From positions 1-8,312 of the forward strand of contig JAFAIY010000473.1 in assembly GCA_019236485.1 (NCBI GenBank): a stretch of 8,312 bases of DNA. The letters run 5' to 3'. Made by a program: the position numbers and the translations under genes. The DNA comes from Comamonas sp. (lineage in GTDB: Bacteria > Pseudomonadota > Gammaproteobacteria > Burkholderiales > Burkholderiaceae_C). Of this stretch, positions 6,086 to 8,312 are shown in pieces (the first letter of the stretch is position 1; every line of letters begins with the position of its first letter). The notes below the pieces were generated by a model. It made no database searches. It saw only the letters and a list, made by a program, of their open reading frames with translations, and was not told the origin of the DNA.

Positions 6086-6162
6086 TGGTGCGGCTGGCAG
6101 GAATCGAACCCACGACCCCTTGGTTCGTAGCCAAGTACTCTATCCAGCTGAGCTACAGCCGC
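6086..6162 (-). tRNA. tRNA-Arg (anticodon ACG), copy 2
   Basis: A 77-base gene identical to the copy at 3262-3338, with anticodon ACG in loop CTACGAA and an encoded CCA. It lies two bases downstream of tRNA-Ser in the same direction, so the two are surely processed from one precursor. The sequence match to copy 1 stops exactly at the mature 5' end; on the 3' side similarity resumes in the terminator arms. Confidence 0.97.
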
Positions 6163-6164
6163 AT

Positions 6165-6254
<90 letters not shown>

Positions 6255-6269
6255 TGTGTCGAAGCATCT

Positions 6270-6275
6270 ATTGTA
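6270..6275 (-). promoter_or_regulatory. Putative -10 for the tRNA-Ser/tRNA-Arg pair
   Basis: TACAAT on the minus strand lies in the 31-base gap between serS and tRNA-Ser, 15 bases before the tRNA 5' end. The best -35 is TTGCTG inside the end of serS, at a long 19-bp spacing. It would supplement read-through from serS, since no terminator hairpin is visible in the gap. Confidence 0.4.
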
Positions 6276-6285
6276 ACCCAAAAAA

Positions 6286-8312
<2,027 letters not shown>

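Larger units (their letters stand above)
3262..6162. repeat. Segment bracketed by identical direct tRNA-Arg repeats
   Basis: Two identical 77-bp tRNA-Arg(ACG) genes in the same orientation, 2824 bp apart, flank the aidB-like/paaX-like pair. Similarity continues past the CCA ends into matching terminator stem arms (3226-3255 and 6051-6080). The layout suits either a module inserted into a tandem tRNA array or a duplicated attachment site. No integrase is present inside it. Homologous recombination between the copies would remove the pair together with one tRNA. Confidence 0.6.

Noticed and set aside
3262..6162. Full integrated mobile element between the tRNA-Arg repeats
   Set aside because: No integrase, transposase or phage gene is present, and codon use of the two enclosed genes looks like that of the neighbours. 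Only the repeat-bracketed layout is retained as a finding.

Overview
The window looks like chromosomal DNA of a high-GC betaproteobacterium, most likely Comamonadaceae (Comamonas/Delftia-like). This rests on protein similarity recalled from family knowledge, on GC-rich coding sequence, and on the neighbourhood of spoT, greB and serS. No database search was possible. Both ends are cut: the left edge lies inside spoT and the right edge inside a CBS-domain gene.

Left part (1-3159): the 3' end of spoT (+) is followed by an outer-membrane lipoprotein lytic transglycosylase of the MltB type (+). Then comes a 157-bp gap with a repeat-like stretch, a 9-bp inverted repeat and a strong bidirectional terminator, and then the convergent greB gene (-). 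Middle part (3220-6162): a tRNA-Arg(ACG) gene (-), an AidB-type acyl-CoA dehydrogenase (-), a 128-bp divergent control region, a PaaX-family regulator (+), and a second, base-for-base identical tRNA-Arg(ACG) (-). Each tRNA-Arg is followed by a terminator with the same stem arms. Right part (6165-8312): tRNA-Ser(CGA) (-) lies directly downstream of serS (-), which encodes its cognate synthetase. A divergent CBS-domain gene (+) then runs off the edge.

Functionally, most genes are housekeeping: stringent response (SpoT), transcript rescue (GreB), translation (SerRS and three tRNAs) and cell-wall turnover (lytic transglycosylase). serS, tRNA-Ser and the second tRNA-Arg read in one direction without an obvious terminator until 6051-6080, so they may share transcripts.

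The accessory-looking part is the aidB-like/paaX-like pair. Its divergent promoter region carries a perfect 11-bp inverted repeat whose two arms each contain TAATAT. One of these is the -10 of a near-consensus promoter for the dehydrogenase. The pair sits between the two identical tRNA-Arg genes. I read it as a small self-regulated module inserted between, or bracketed by, duplicated tRNA genes. I see no integrase, transposase, CRISPR array or defence gene. No gene-free stretch exceeds 300 bases.
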